Shown here: positions 48,432 to 57,434 of the stretch, in pieces
Position numbering within the stretch: position 1 is the stretch's first letter
How the letters are laid out: the number at the start of each line of letters is the position of its first letter
Assembly: GCF_000332475.2 (NCBI RefSeq)
Contig: NZ_AOGX02000022.1
Coordinates: 62,001 to 126,000 of the forward strand
Length of the DNA stretch: 64,000 nt
Direction: 5' to 3'
From: Leptospira yanagawae serovar Saopaulo str. Sao Paulo = ATCC 700523
GTDB lineage: Bacteria; Spirochaetota; Leptospiria; Leptospirales; Leptospiraceae
Program-made: the position numbers and the translations under genes
The notes under the pieces: model-generated
Databases searched by the model: none
What the model was told of the DNA's origin: nothing
The model's input: only the letters and a program-made list of their open reading frames with translations

Positions 48432-49025
48432 TTAAGGTTTGTGGAAGTATTCAGAATTTAATTTTTGGATGATACCTTTTAAGACCTTTCGTCTTTCTTC
48501 TTGGTTTGGGAGTAATTCCTTTAATTTCCTTCTCATGATAAAAATGGTTTCCAAAAGTTCGTGGTCTTCTTCTGGTAACACTTCTTCAAATAGTTTTCGA
48601 AGTGTTGAGGAAACACCAGCAAACATTCCATCGGTGGAAATTGCAAATTGGATGGGACCAACTGTCACCGTGGAAGAAGAATAAAAATCACAATTTTTGG
48701 GATCATCTACAGAATTCACCCAAATCCCTTTGTTTTTAGCTAAAGTCCGAAACCTTTTATTGGTTTCTGTATCACTTGTTGCTAAAAAAATAATGTCTCT
48801 ATGATTTAAATCTTCCTCGATTACCGCGCGAGTTTCCCTTTTGATTTGTGGGTATCTTTCTAAAAATGAAATCACATCCTCACTATAGTCTAAAGAAATC
48901 AAATGGAGGTTCGCCCCTGTGTATTCCAATCCCATTAATTTTTCAAGGCATGCACTTCCCCCGCCCACGATTAGTATATTCCTTCCTTCTAAATTGAGAA
49001 AGATTGGGTATTTTTTGGGGTTCAT
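48432..49025 (-). CDS. Precorrin-2 dehydrogenase / sirohydrochlorin ferrochelatase (Met8/CysG N-terminal type)
   Basis: Completes siroheme: NAD-dependent oxidation of precorrin-2 and Fe insertion. 197 aa, with YPIFLNLEGRNILIVGGGSACLEK (NAD fold) and the family motif NSVDDPKNCDFYSSSTVTVGPIQFAISTDG. It corresponds to the first domain of CysG or yeast Met8p. The methyltransferase is the separate, 4-bp-overlapping cobA gene upstream. Siroheme is needed by CysI, encoded divergently. Confidence 0.93.
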   Translation of the reverse strand: MNPKKYPIFLNLEGRNILIVGGGSACLEKLMGLEYTGANLHLISLDYSEDVISFLERYPQIKRETRAVIEEDLNHRDIIFLATSDTETNKRFRTLAKNKGIWVNSVDDPKNCDFYSSSTVTVGPIQFAISTDGMFAGVSSTLRKLFEEVLPEEDHELLETIFIMRRKLKELLPNQEERRKVLKGIIQKLNSEYFHKP

Positions 49026-49816
49026 AAAGATTCCAAAATAGAGGATGGTGACATGACTTTGTTTTGGATAACCCTTTCCCTATGTAAAAGGGAACGAAAC
49101 ACCTCACCAACATATAAAATGCCAGGTCCTTTCGATTCTTTTTTTAAACCGTTTAACACTGTAATTGCGAGAGTGGAAACCGTATAGCTGGCATTGATGT
49201 TCCCAGCATTTTCTAAAAGAACAATAGGTGTGTTTTCCGAAACTCCTTTCTGGATGAGTCTTGCGGCAAGTTCTTTTGTTTTTTCGCTTCCCATAAGGAT
49301 AACGATTGTTCCGGGGAAATTTTCCATTCCCATCCAACTACGTTCATCTTCTAATATCGTATGGCCATCAAGGATGATGATTTGGCGAGCTAACCCTCGT
49401 ACGGTGAGTGAAATTTTTAGGTTTGCAGCTCCCGCTGTCACCGAACTCACACCAGGAACAACTTCATAGGATATGCCAAAGGATTCTAAACTTTGGATTT
49501 CTTCGGATAACCGACCAAAGATGGAAGCATCGCCTCCTTTCAGTCTCACAACCCGTTTTCCTTGGGTCGCAAATTCTACGAGGAGAGAATTGATTTCGGA
49601 CTGTGTCCGGTAGTGTTCTTTGGCACGTTTCCCCACATATAGGATTTGGGCAGACACAGGGAAGATGTCTAAAAAACTAGGATCCAAAAGGGCATCATAC
49701 AAAATGACTTCGGCGGATTCGATTCGAGATTTTCCGCGGAGTGTCAATAGGTCAACGGGTCCTGGCCCACCACTCACGAAACTCACGAAGCCCTGTTCTG
49801 TCTTATTGGAGGACAT
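49022..49816 (-). CDS. cobA: Uroporphyrinogen-III C-methyltransferase
   Basis: SAM-dependent methylation of uroporphyrinogen III to precorrin-2. About 264 aa, with the SUMT hallmarks VSGGPGPVDLLTLRG, VVRLKGGDASIFGRLSEEI, YEVVPGVSSVTAGAA and VILMGSEKT. ATG 49816 has AAGG 10 nt upstream; the TTG at 49834 is less likely. It forms a two-gene operon with the Met8-like gene and is divergent from cysJI, so siroheme and sulfite reductase are probably controlled together. Confidence 0.95.
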   Translation of the reverse strand: MSSNKTEQGFVSFVSGGPGPVDLLTLRGKSRIESAEVILYDALLDPSFLDIFPVSAQILYVGKRAKEHYRTQSEINSLLVEFATQGKRVVRLKGGDASIFGRLSEEIQSLESFGISYEVVPGVSSVTAGAANLKISLTVRGLARQIIILDGHTILEDERSWMGMENFPGTIVILMGSEKTKELAARLIQKGVSENTPIVLLENAGNINASYTVSTLAITVLNGLKKESKGPGILYVGEVFRSLLHRERVIQNKVMSPSSILESL

Positions 49817-49840
49817 ATCTGCTATACCTTGCAATTCTGC

Positions 49841-49874
49841 TAGAAATAGTCAAGTGATTGGCTAATTATTTCTA
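49841..49874. promoter_or_regulatory. Candidate operator between cobA and cysJ
   Basis: A perfect 8-bp inverted repeat TAGAAATA-N18-TATTTCTA lies in the 164-bp divergent gap. Its right part belongs to GCTAATTATTTCTAC, which resembles sequences in the other two sulfur-gene gaps (55258-55270 plus strand, 58219-58232 minus strand). Confidence 0.45.
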
Positions 49875-49980
49875 CAAAATCTCCAGTTTTTTAGTTTACT
49901 CGTCTCTAACCTTAGGAAAAGATTCAATTTATAAGACTTTTTGGATGTTTTACTGGAATCCAACACAAGCATAGGTTTTT

Positions 49981-51744
49981 ATGTTATCCGATGAGAAACG
50001 CAATCGATTTTTACAATTACTAAAAGAATCCACAAAAGACGAATGGGTATGGATGTCGGGATACCTTTCTGCCCTCACACAGGCTAGTATTGGCGGTAGT
50101 GTGGATGTCTCCTTAAGCCCACCTGTTAGCATCTCTTCCAATGATCCTTCCCATGGAAACCTAAAAGCCGCACCCATCCAATGCAGTGTGGTGTATGGTA
50201 CAGAAACGGGAAATTCTAAAAAACTAGGAACCGAACTGGTTAAAAAATTAAAAGAACTTGGTGTACAAGCCAAATTAAAAAGTACAGATACCTACAAAGC
50301 GAAAGATTTAAAAGAAGAAGAGTATTTATTTGTTGTTGTTTCCACTCATGGAGATGGAGAACCACCCCAAGCAGCAAAACCATTTATCCAAATTTTATCG
50401 GAATCTAAAGATTCATTATCAAAAGTAAAATTCGCCGTACTTGGATTAGGTGATACGAGTTACCCATTGTTTTGCCAAACTGGAATCGATGTGGACTCTA
50501 TGCTTGAAAAACTGGGCGCAGAACGAATCCATGAACTTGGAAAATGTGATGTGGATTTTGAAATTGTCTCTAAACCGTGGATGACAGAACTCATTTCCAA
50601 ATTAAACGCGATTTCAAAAACTGCTACCACACAAGTTTCTAAACAATCACAAACCACAACATCGAAACCGAGTTCTGGTGGAAAGGTTGTTTATGAAGGA
50701 ACCATTGTCACCAACCTTGTGTTAAATGACATTGGAGCAACTAAGTCAACGAGGCATATTGAAATCAAATCCCCCATTCCTGTCGATTATTTGCCTGGAG
50801 ATAGCGCTGGATTTCTCGCATACAACAGAGAAGATGAAGTAAATCGAATTTTAGGATTATTGGAAGCAGACCGAGAAACACGTGTTTCATACAAAGGGGA
50901 AACTTGGATGTTATATGATTTGCTCCAAAAAAAAGTTTCCATTCGGTTTTTACCAGATCGTGTGATCCAAAAGTATGTTGCACTCTCTAAAAAAGAAATT
51001 CCTTCAGGAAAATTGGATTTAGATGTGCTTTTAACGTTATACCCTGCGGATTCCAAATTAGAAGTACAATCCCTCATCGATATTTTAGAACCAATCGTTC
51101 CAAGGTATTATTCCATTGCTTCTAGTCCTTCGGCTCATGGGGAAGAGGAAGTCCACCTAACGGTAGCAGAGGTAGAAATTGAAACCTTTACAGGTTTAAA
51201 ATCAGGTTTTTGTTCAGGTTACCTTGCAACACTAAAAGAAGGGGATAAAGTTCCATTTTTCATCCAACGAAACAATTCGTTTCGATTGCCAAGTCCCGAT
51301 ACTGATATCATTATGATTGGTCCAGGAACGGGTATTGCTCCATTCCGAAGTTTTTTATTTGAAAGAGAACAGTCTGGTGGGAATGGAAAAAATTGGTTAT
51401 TCTTTGGGGAGCGAAACTTTGTTTCCGATTTCTATTACCAAACTGAGTTATTGGAACTCATGGATACTGGTGTATTACATAAATTGAATACAGCATTTTC
51501 TCGTGACACCAAACAGAAGGTATACGTCCAAGACCGTTTAGGTGAAAATGCTTTGGAACTTTTGAAATGGATTGAAAATGGTGCGGTCATTTACCTCTGT
51601 GGGTCAAAAGATCCAATGAGTAAGGACGTTGATCGCAAATTAATTGAAATTTTAGCGGAAAGAACTTTTGACACTGGAAAAGAGGCTTCTGAATATTTAA
51701 AAGAATTAGAAGAATCTGGCCGTTATATCAAGGACGTTTACTGA
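49981..51744 (+). CDS. cysJ: Sulfite reductase [NADPH] flavoprotein alpha component
   Basis: Passes electrons from NADPH through FAD and FMN to CysI. 587 aa. Flavodoxin-like FMN domain (about 75-215: VVYGTETGNSKKLG, STHGDGEPPQAA, LGLGDTSYPLFC), a linker, then an FAD domain (RYYSIASSPSAHGEEEVHL) and NADPH domain (IMIGPGTGIAPFRSFL, FFGERN), ending ..GRYIKDVY as in the diflavin family. An N-terminal helical extension (1-60) resembles the CysJ octamerisation region. It is 7 nt before cysI. Confidence 0.96.
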   Translation: MLSDEKRNRFLQLLKESTKDEWVWMSGYLSALTQASIGGSVDVSLSPPVSISSNDPSHGNLKAAPIQCSVVYGTETGNSKKLGTELVKKLKELGVQAKLKSTDTYKAKDLKEEEYLFVVVSTHGDGEPPQAAKPFIQILSESKDSLSKVKFAVLGLGDTSYPLFCQTGIDVDSMLEKLGAERIHELGKCDVDFEIVSKPWMTELISKLNAISKTATTQVSKQSQTTTSKPSSGGKVVYEGTIVTNLVLNDIGATKSTRHIEIKSPIPVDYLPGDSAGFLAYNREDEVNRILGLLEADRETRVSYKGETWMLYDLLQKKVSIRFLPDRVIQKYVALSKKEIPSGKLDLDVLLTLYPADSKLEVQSLIDILEPIVPRYYSIASSPSAHGEEEVHLTVAEVEIETFTGLKSGFCSGYLATLKEGDKVPFFIQRNNSFRLPSPDTDIIMIGPGTGIAPFRSFLFEREQSGGNGKNWLFFGERNFVSDFYYQTELLELMDTGVLHKLNTAFSRDTKQKVYVQDRLGENALELLKWIENGAVIYLCGSKDPMSKDVDRKLIEILAERTFDTGKEASEYLKELEESGRYIKDVY

Positions 51745-51751
51745 GGAAATC

Positions 51752-53419
51752 ATGGCAGAAACTAAAAAAGAAACACTCGCTGAAAAAGTAAAAAGACTAA
51801 GCCGTGGCCTTCGTGGGACACTTGCAGATAGTTTAAAAGACGAACACACTGGTTCTTTACGATCCGATGACCAATTATTACTTAAATTCCACGGTATGTA
51901 CCAACAAGATGATCGTGATAGAAGGGATGAACGAGCGTTAAAGAAACTAGAAAGATTATATTCCTTTATGATCCGCCTCCGAATACCTGGTGGTATGATT
52001 GGACCTGTCCATTGGGAAGCACTACATAATGTTGCTGGTGAGAATTCGACGGGAACGATCAAAATCACAACAAGACAAACTGTCCAACTCCACGGGATAT
52101 TAAAATCCAAAATCAAACCTACGATTAAGGCCTTTGATTCTGTATTTTTAGATTCCATTGCTGCATGTGGTGATGTGAATCGAAACGTAACTTGTACATC
52201 AAATCCAGCGGCTAGTCCACTTCACAAGGAAGTGTTTGGTTATGCGGGGGAAATTAGTCGATCACTTCTTCCCAAAACGAGAGCTTATTATGAAATTTGG
52301 TTGGATGAAAATCTATTAGCTGAAAAAGAGGAACCAGAAGATCCCTTGTATAAGGACGTATATCTACCTCGTAAATTCAAAATTGCGATTGCAATCCCAC
52401 CTTACAATGATGTGGATCTCTTTACCAATGATATAGGTCTCATTGCCATCATTGAAAACGGGCAACTATTAGGTTTTAATGTAGCAGTTGGGGGAGGACT
52501 CGGAACCACTCATGGGAATCCTGATACTTACCCGAGAGTCGGAACTGTTTTTGGTTTTATCCCTAAAAAAGACATTCTAAAAGTTGTGTATGAAATTGTA
52601 ACTGTCCAAAGGGATTTTGGAAATCGTGAAGACCGAAAGTTGTCTCGTTTAAAATACACATTAGACCGGTTAGGTGTCGAGTTTTACAAACGAGAAGTGG
52701 AAAAACGAGCCGGAATTAGTTTTGAACCAGCAAAGGATTTCCAATTCACACAAAGGTCAGATGATTTTGGTTGGAAACAAGATGCTGTCGGTAACTGGCA
52801 TTACACTGTCTTCGTTGAAAATGGAAGGGTTTGTGATGAACACGGATACAACCTAAAAACAGCCTTACTTGAAGTTTCAAAAACAAGACGAGCAACGTTC
52901 CGATTCACGTGTAACCAAAACTTGATTTTGTCTGATATCTTTCCTAAAGACAAAGACTTAATTGAATCCATTCTTGTGAAATTCGGTGTTCATAGAAAAA
53001 CAGCAGAAGTATCTCCGATTAGAAAAAACTCGATCGCTTGTGTGGCATTAAACACTTGTTCGTTGGCACTTGCAGAGGCGCAGCGTTACCTACCAAGTTT
53101 AATCGATAAAATTGAACCCATTCTTACCAAACATGGTCTGGCTTCGGAACCGATATCCATACGTATGACAGGTTGTCCCAATGGATGTGCAAGGCCATAC
53201 ATTTCAGAAATAGGACTTGTAGGTACATCTTATGGAAAGTATAACCTCCATTTAGGAGCCGATGCGGAAGGTTACAGATTGAACAAAAAATTCAAAGAAG
53301 ATTTGGATGAATCTGCTATCTTAAATGAGTTAGATGGACTTTTTGGTAAATTTTCCAAAGAAAGAAATGGAAAAGAATCTTTTGGAGATTATATCAATCG
53401 AATTGGGATACTGAATTAG
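51752..53419 (+). CDS. cysI: Sulfite reductase hemoprotein beta component
   Basis: Six-electron reduction of sulfite to sulfide on a coupled siroheme/[4Fe-4S] site. 555 aa, with cluster cysteines in ACVALNTCSLALAEA and TGCPNGCARPYI, exactly the sulfite/nitrite reductase spacing, and substrate/siroheme Arg/Lys regions TTRQTVQLHG and DVNRNVTCTSNP. It pairs with CysJ rather than ferredoxin. Ends convergent with the transporter gene (4-bp overlap). Confidence 0.96.
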   Translation: MAETKKETLAEKVKRLSRGLRGTLADSLKDEHTGSLRSDDQLLLKFHGMYQQDDRDRRDERALKKLERLYSFMIRLRIPGGMIGPVHWEALHNVAGENSTGTIKITTRQTVQLHGILKSKIKPTIKAFDSVFLDSIAACGDVNRNVTCTSNPAASPLHKEVFGYAGEISRSLLPKTRAYYEIWLDENLLAEKEEPEDPLYKDVYLPRKFKIAIAIPPYNDVDLFTNDIGLIAIIENGQLLGFNVAVGGGLGTTHGNPDTYPRVGTVFGFIPKKDILKVVYEIVTVQRDFGNREDRKLSRLKYTLDRLGVEFYKREVEKRAGISFEPAKDFQFTQRSDDFGWKQDAVGNWHYTVFVENGRVCDEHGYNLKTALLEVSKTRRATFRFTCNQNLILSDIFPKDKDLIESILVKFGVHRKTAEVSPIRKNSIACVALNTCSLALAEAQRYLPSLIDKIEPILTKHGLASEPISIRMTGCPNGCARPYISEIGLVGTSYGKYNLHLGADAEGYRLNKKFKEDLDESAILNELDGLFGKFSKERNGKESFGDYINRIGILN

Positions 53420-54147
53420 GATCCCAATTTGGAAGTTTGATTCCAATATGTAGCAATAGCGGCACCTGCAAGTAGGTGCCATATTCCCCACCATGCGCAA
53501 ATCATTGCCATTCCACCTAAACCATCAAAGAAACTAAAAACAATGGCAAGACCTAAACTAGAATTTTGAATTCCGGTTTCGATTGAGATTGTTTTCCGAT
53601 CGCTCATCGGTAACTGAAATAATTTTGCTATGTAATATCCGATCGAAAGTCCTGCTAAATTCATAAGGAATACAAGTCCGAATAGCAGGTGGATGTATTC
53701 TTTGAAAAATTTCCAATTTGTAACCAAGGCACCGATGATAAAGAATGCAAGTAACAAAATGGATATTCTTTGCACTACACGTTTCACTGAATGAGTGAGT
53801 TTAGAAAATCGTATTTGAAAAAAAATTCCAAGTAGTAGGGGAACAACAAGCAGTATTGTAATGGAAACTAAAATCTCAATTGGACTGACAGAGATCGATT
53901 TAAGATAACTCCGAGTGATCGGAAGAATATTTCCCCAAAAGAAAAATCCGATAGGAGTCAATAGAAAGGCAAAGGTCGAAGAAAAAGTTGTAAGACTCAC
54001 AGAAAGTGCCAAATTACCTTTCGCCAAATGTGTGAAAAAATTCGACATTTTCCCACCTGGGCAAGAGGCCACAAGGACCATTCCCAATGCATTGATAAGA
54101 TAAACGGATTCTTTGTTAAAATTGAGTCGAACTCCATTGATATCCAT
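53416..54147 (-). CDS. BASS-family (bile acid:sodium symporter-like) transporter, N-terminally short
   Basis: 243 aa with about seven membrane helices. The family core is clear: VASCPGGKMSNFFTHLAKGNLALSVSLT and the second crossover ETGIQNSSLGLAIVF. Normal BASS proteins are about 290-330 aa. Here the first two or three helices before the PGG motif are missing, and the protein starts with MDINGVRLNF. The ATG follows directly on the TAA of the dioxygenase gene, in the same frame, with no spacer or ribosome-binding site. It could be a decayed gene, a deletion junction, or a compact transporter. The substrate is unknown, possibly an organosulfur acid given the context. Confidence 0.75.
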   Translation of the reverse strand: MDINGVRLNFNKESVYLINALGMVLVASCPGGKMSNFFTHLAKGNLALSVSLTTFSSTFAFLLTPIGFFFWGNILPITRSYLKSISVSPIEILVSITILLVVPLLLGIFFQIRFSKLTHSVKRVVQRISILLLAFFIIGALVTNWKFFKEYIHLLFGLVFLMNLAGLSIGYYIAKLFQLPMSDRKTISIETGIQNSSLGLAIVFSFFDGLGGMAMICAWWGIWHLLAGAAIATYWNQTSKLGS

Positions 54148-55221
54148 TTAATCAGACCATCCTACTAAGATACGACGTGGTCCTGTGAAGGGAAGCCGTC
54201 CATGCGAAACGGAAAAATTATCAATGATGAGTACGTCACCTGTTTGCCAAGGGAAGGCAACCATATGTTTCCAAAACACATCTGAAATCGATTTCATTTC
54301 ATTCACAGAAATTTCTTCTCCATTCCCGTAAGTCACATGTACATCATGTGATTTTTGACCTGCTAATCTTTTTAATATCGTCAGTAAAGTAAGTAGTATC
54401 GCAACACCGAGAGAACGAATCGTTTTTTGTCGTTTCACAATTTTCCATACCTCGCTAACAGCAGCTTGGTGGTGAAATGTTTGTGAATGGTTATGCCATG
54501 CTATGGTATTTGCTTGTGGATGGATTCGAAACCCTGATTGTTCATTGGTGATGGTTAACGAATCTTTGCCAAACCATTCCAATTGAAATCTATTTTGGTC
54601 AGCAATTTTTTTCACTTCCTCCAAGTTTGTGGTTCCAAACATTTCATCCCAACGTTTCGTTTTCCAAAGTGAAAATCTGGATTTTTTCGAAGGACCATCA
54701 TAACGCCTTCGATATCGTATCCCAAATGTTTCAATTTTCTTTATGAGCTTGGGATCAATTTCTTTGTACACTTCGCGCAGGTCTGTGAGTGGGGTCTCTC
54801 CGCCAAATTCAGATGCTTTTTCCGCATAAAAAAATAATAATTTCGGTGGGTTGTCGAGAAAACTCATCTCCGCATGTTGCATGATTGGATAATGCGGAGG
54901 AAGTTCACTGGCTGTGAACACGTGTTTTACGACCTGGTCTCTCGGCGATGTCCCTAAGTAAAACTCTCCCAAATTTTTTTCTTCTGTTGCATACAGGATC
55001 GATTGGAAGTCGAGAGCTTCATGAACCGGGAAACCTCGCAATAAAATGGCGCCATGATTTTTTAAATCTTCACGCCATTCTTTTTGGTGGGTGCGAATCC
55101 AGTCGGTAAAGTTCTCAATTGGTTTCTCATGGACTGGTTCATAGACAATTGGTAGTTTTGTCCCAAAAAGGAAACGTTTGCTGATCCATTGGTTTTCGAC
55201 AGTTGTTGATTGGCTCGCCAT
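54148..55221 (-). CDS. TauD/TfdA-family Fe(II)/2-oxoglutarate dioxygenase
   Basis: 357 aa. The fold is of the TauD/clavaminate-synthase type: NHGAILLRGFPV near the N-terminus, iron ligands in MQHAEMSFLD (HxE rather than HxD) and NFSVSHGRLPFTGPRR (distal His and 2-oxoglutarate Arg). Its place after cysHDN suggests that it may release sulfite from an organic sulfonate, but HxE enzymes of this branch also act in natural-product hydroxylation. The gap to cysN carries an 8-bp inverted repeat. The next gene follows without any spacer. Confidence 0.82.
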   Translation of the reverse strand: MASQSTTVENQWISKRFLFGTKLPIVYEPVHEKPIENFTDWIRTHQKEWREDLKNHGAILLRGFPVHEALDFQSILYATEEKNLGEFYLGTSPRDQVVKHVFTASELPPHYPIMQHAEMSFLDNPPKLLFFYAEKASEFGGETPLTDLREVYKEIDPKLIKKIETFGIRYRRRYDGPSKKSRFSLWKTKRWDEMFGTTNLEEVKKIADQNRFQLEWFGKDSLTITNEQSGFRIHPQANTIAWHNHSQTFHHQAAVSEVWKIVKRQKTIRSLGVAILLTLLTILKRLAGQKSHDVHVTYGNGEEISVNEMKSISDVFWKHMVAFPWQTGDVLIIDNFSVSHGRLPFTGPRRILVGWSD

Positions 55222-55249
55222 ACTGCCAGGTTAACGAAATTGTTATCTA

Positions 55250-55282
55250 TTATTCAAGCTAAATTTCTGCTATATTGAATAA
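55250..55282. promoter_or_regulatory. Inverted repeat upstream of the dioxygenase gene
   Basis: TTATTCAA-N17-TTGAATAA lies 29 nt upstream of the start codon at 55221, in the 66-bp gap after cysN. Its dyad spacing (25 bp between half-site centres) is close to that of the cobA-cysJ repeat (26 bp). Confidence 0.4.
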
Positions 55283-55287
55283 AAAAA

Positions 55288-56520
55288 TCACAATAACATA
55301 CCTGCTGCAACGGTTTGGTTCGTACCTTCGTCCACCAAGACAAAACTCCCTGTGCCCCTGATTTTATTATATGGGTCGTATGCGACGGGTTTCGCCGTGC
55401 GAAGGGTGACTTTCCCAATTTCATTCAAAGCTAGATACGGTTGTTCTTTTTTTTCGTGGGTGCTTGTTTCCACTCTGTATTCCAGGGAACGAACAGAAAC
55501 CTTCACTGCATTCGTGGTTTGACGAAGGAGGTATTTGGATCCTGGTGCCATTACCTTTTGGTCCATCCAACAAATATATGCTTCTAAATCTTGAGAGACA
55601 ATAGGTTCTTTTCCAGTGACAACTAACATATCCCCACGGCTCACATCAATTTCATCCTGCAAGCGAATGGTCACAGACATAGGAGCATACGCTGTATTTA
55701 AAGGACCATCATAGGTATCAATGGCTTTGATTTTTGAGGTGAGACCACTTGGCAGAACCGTAATGGAATCTCCCACTGTGAAGTGACCACTTCTGATTTG
55801 TCCCGCATAACCTCTGTAATCATGGTATTCAGTCGTTTGAGGACGAATCACATTTTGAACTGGGAATCGTGGAGCAGGGGACTCCTCTTCTGTATGGATT
55901 TCGATTTCTTCTAAAAACTGGAGTAAAGATTTCCCATTCCACCATGGCATGGATGCAGATGGCTCAACAACATTATCTCCATTTAAAGCGGAGATCGGTA
56001 GGAAGTGGATGGATTTTAGGTCTAAGTCTTTTGCAAATTCTAAATACTGTTTTTGTATATTTAAAAATACTTCTTCCGAAAAATCCACTAAGTCCATTTT
56101 GTTCACACAAACGACGACATAGGGCAATCGTAACAAGGATACGATGTAAGAATGTCTGTAGGTTTGTTCGATCACACCTTTTCTTGCATCGATGAGAATG
56201 ATGGCAAGGTCCGAGTTAGACGCACCCGTTACCATATTTCTGGTATATTGCACATGACCCGGTGCATCGGCGATGATGAATTTACGTTTTGGTGTGGAGA
56301 AGTATTTATATGCCACATCAATGGTTATTCCTTGTTCTCTTTCGGCTTTCAGTCCGTCTGTGAGAAGGGCTAAGTTGATTTGGCCATTTACTTGTCCTGC
56401 ACGTTCTATAGCTTCGAGTTGGTCTTGAAAAATGGATTTACTATCGTATAACAAACGTCCAATGAGAGTTGATTTACCATCGTCCACACTTCCTGCTGTA
56501 ATAAATCGTAAAATATCCAT
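55288..56520 (-). CDS. cysN: Sulfate adenylyltransferase subunit 1 (GTPase)
   Basis: GTPase that drives APS formation by CysD. 410 aa, EF-Tu-like: SVDDGKSTLIGRLLYDSK, DAPGHVQYTRNM and NKMD, followed by two beta-barrel domains ending in GTGSFVLVDEGTNQTVAAG. There is no fused CysC (APS kinase) domain, in line with an APS-type reductase downstream of sulfate activation. It shares one base with the cysD stop. Confidence 0.96.
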   Translation of the reverse strand: MDILRFITAGSVDDGKSTLIGRLLYDSKSIFQDQLEAIERAGQVNGQINLALLTDGLKAEREQGITIDVAYKYFSTPKRKFIIADAPGHVQYTRNMVTGASNSDLAIILIDARKGVIEQTYRHSYIVSLLRLPYVVVCVNKMDLVDFSEEVFLNIQKQYLEFAKDLDLKSIHFLPISALNGDNVVEPSASMPWWNGKSLLQFLEEIEIHTEEESPAPRFPVQNVIRPQTTEYHDYRGYAGQIRSGHFTVGDSITVLPSGLTSKIKAIDTYDGPLNTAYAPMSVTIRLQDEIDVSRGDMLVVTGKEPIVSQDLEAYICWMDQKVMAPGSKYLLRQTTNAVKVSVRSLEYRVETSTHEKKEQPYLALNEIGKVTLRTAKPVAYDPYNKIRGTGSFVLVDEGTNQTVAAGMLL

Positions 56521-57428
56521 TAAAAATACCCACCCTTTTTTCTTTCTTCCATCGCCGCTTCGGAACGTTTGTCATCCAAACGCGAACCTCTTTCTGTGGT
56601 GCGTGAAACTTGGATTTCGCGAATGATATCGTCTACGGAATTTGCTTCTGATTCCACTGCTGCTGTGCAAGTCATATCACCAACTGTACGAAACCGAACG
56701 GTCCTTGTTTCCACTTTATCGGTATTGTCTAAACTAATAAATTTTGAAACCGGGAAAACCAGTTCCTCTCGCCAAACAATTTCTCTTTGGTGTGAGAAGT
56801 ATAAAGAAGGAAGGTCAATCTTTTCTTTTCGAATGTATTCCCATACATCAAGTTCTGTCCAGTTGCTAATGGGAAACACTCGGACGTTTTCCCCTACATG
56901 GATTTTTCCATTATAAATATTCCAAAGTTCCGGACGTTGGAGTTTTGGATCCCAAGATCCAAACTCATCTCGAACAGAAAAAATTCGTTCCTTAGCTCTT
57001 GCTTTTTCTTCATCCCGACGAGCCCCACCGATACAGGCATCAAATTTAAATTCGGCGATTGTATCAAGTAACGTCACTGCTTGGATGGCATTGCGACTGG
57101 GGAACTTTCCTTTTTCTTCAACGGCCTTTCCTTGGTCGATGGAGTCTTGTACATAACGAACAATTAATTTTTCGCCAATTTTTTCAGCTAAGTTATCTCG
57201 GAATTTTAGCGCCTCATCAAAGTTATGCCCCGTGTCAATGTGAACGAGGGGAAAAGGAAATTTACCTGGACGAAATGCTTTGAGAGCAAGGTGAACCAAA
57301 CAGATGGAATCCTTTCCACCAGAAAATAATAAAGCAGGCCTTTCAAATTGAGCTGCCACTTCACGTAAAATGTAAATGGCTTCTGATTCTAACTGGTCCA
57401 AATGTGAGAGACGATGAGTGCTATTCAT
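56520..57428 (-). CDS. cysD: Sulfate adenylyltransferase subunit 2
   Basis: ATP sulfurylase catalytic subunit: ATP + sulfate to APS + PPi. 302 aa of the PP-loop family, with the motif PALLFSGGKDSICLVHLALKAF, PLVHIDTGHNFDEAL, GGARRDEEKARAKERIFSVR and FRTVGDMTCTAAVES. It ends in the EERKKGGYF tail common to CysD. It lies between cysH and cysN on one transcript. Confidence 0.96.
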   Translation of the reverse strand: MNSTHRLSHLDQLESEAIYILREVAAQFERPALLFSGGKDSICLVHLALKAFRPGKFPFPLVHIDTGHNFDEALKFRDNLAEKIGEKLIVRYVQDSIDQGKAVEEKGKFPSRNAIQAVTLLDTIAEFKFDACIGGARRDEEKARAKERIFSVRDEFGSWDPKLQRPELWNIYNGKIHVGENVRVFPISNWTELDVWEYIRKEKIDLPSLYFSHQREIVWREELVFPVSKFISLDNTDKVETRTVRFRTVGDMTCTAAVESEANSVDDIIREIQVSRTTERGSRLDDKRSEAAMEERKKGGYF

Positions 57429-57434
57429 ACGATA

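Noticed and set aside
53416..54147. Frameshift that would restore the missing N-terminus of the BASS transporter
   Set aside because: The upstream sequence in all frames is occupied by the complete dioxygenase gene, so no hidden N-terminal coding remains.
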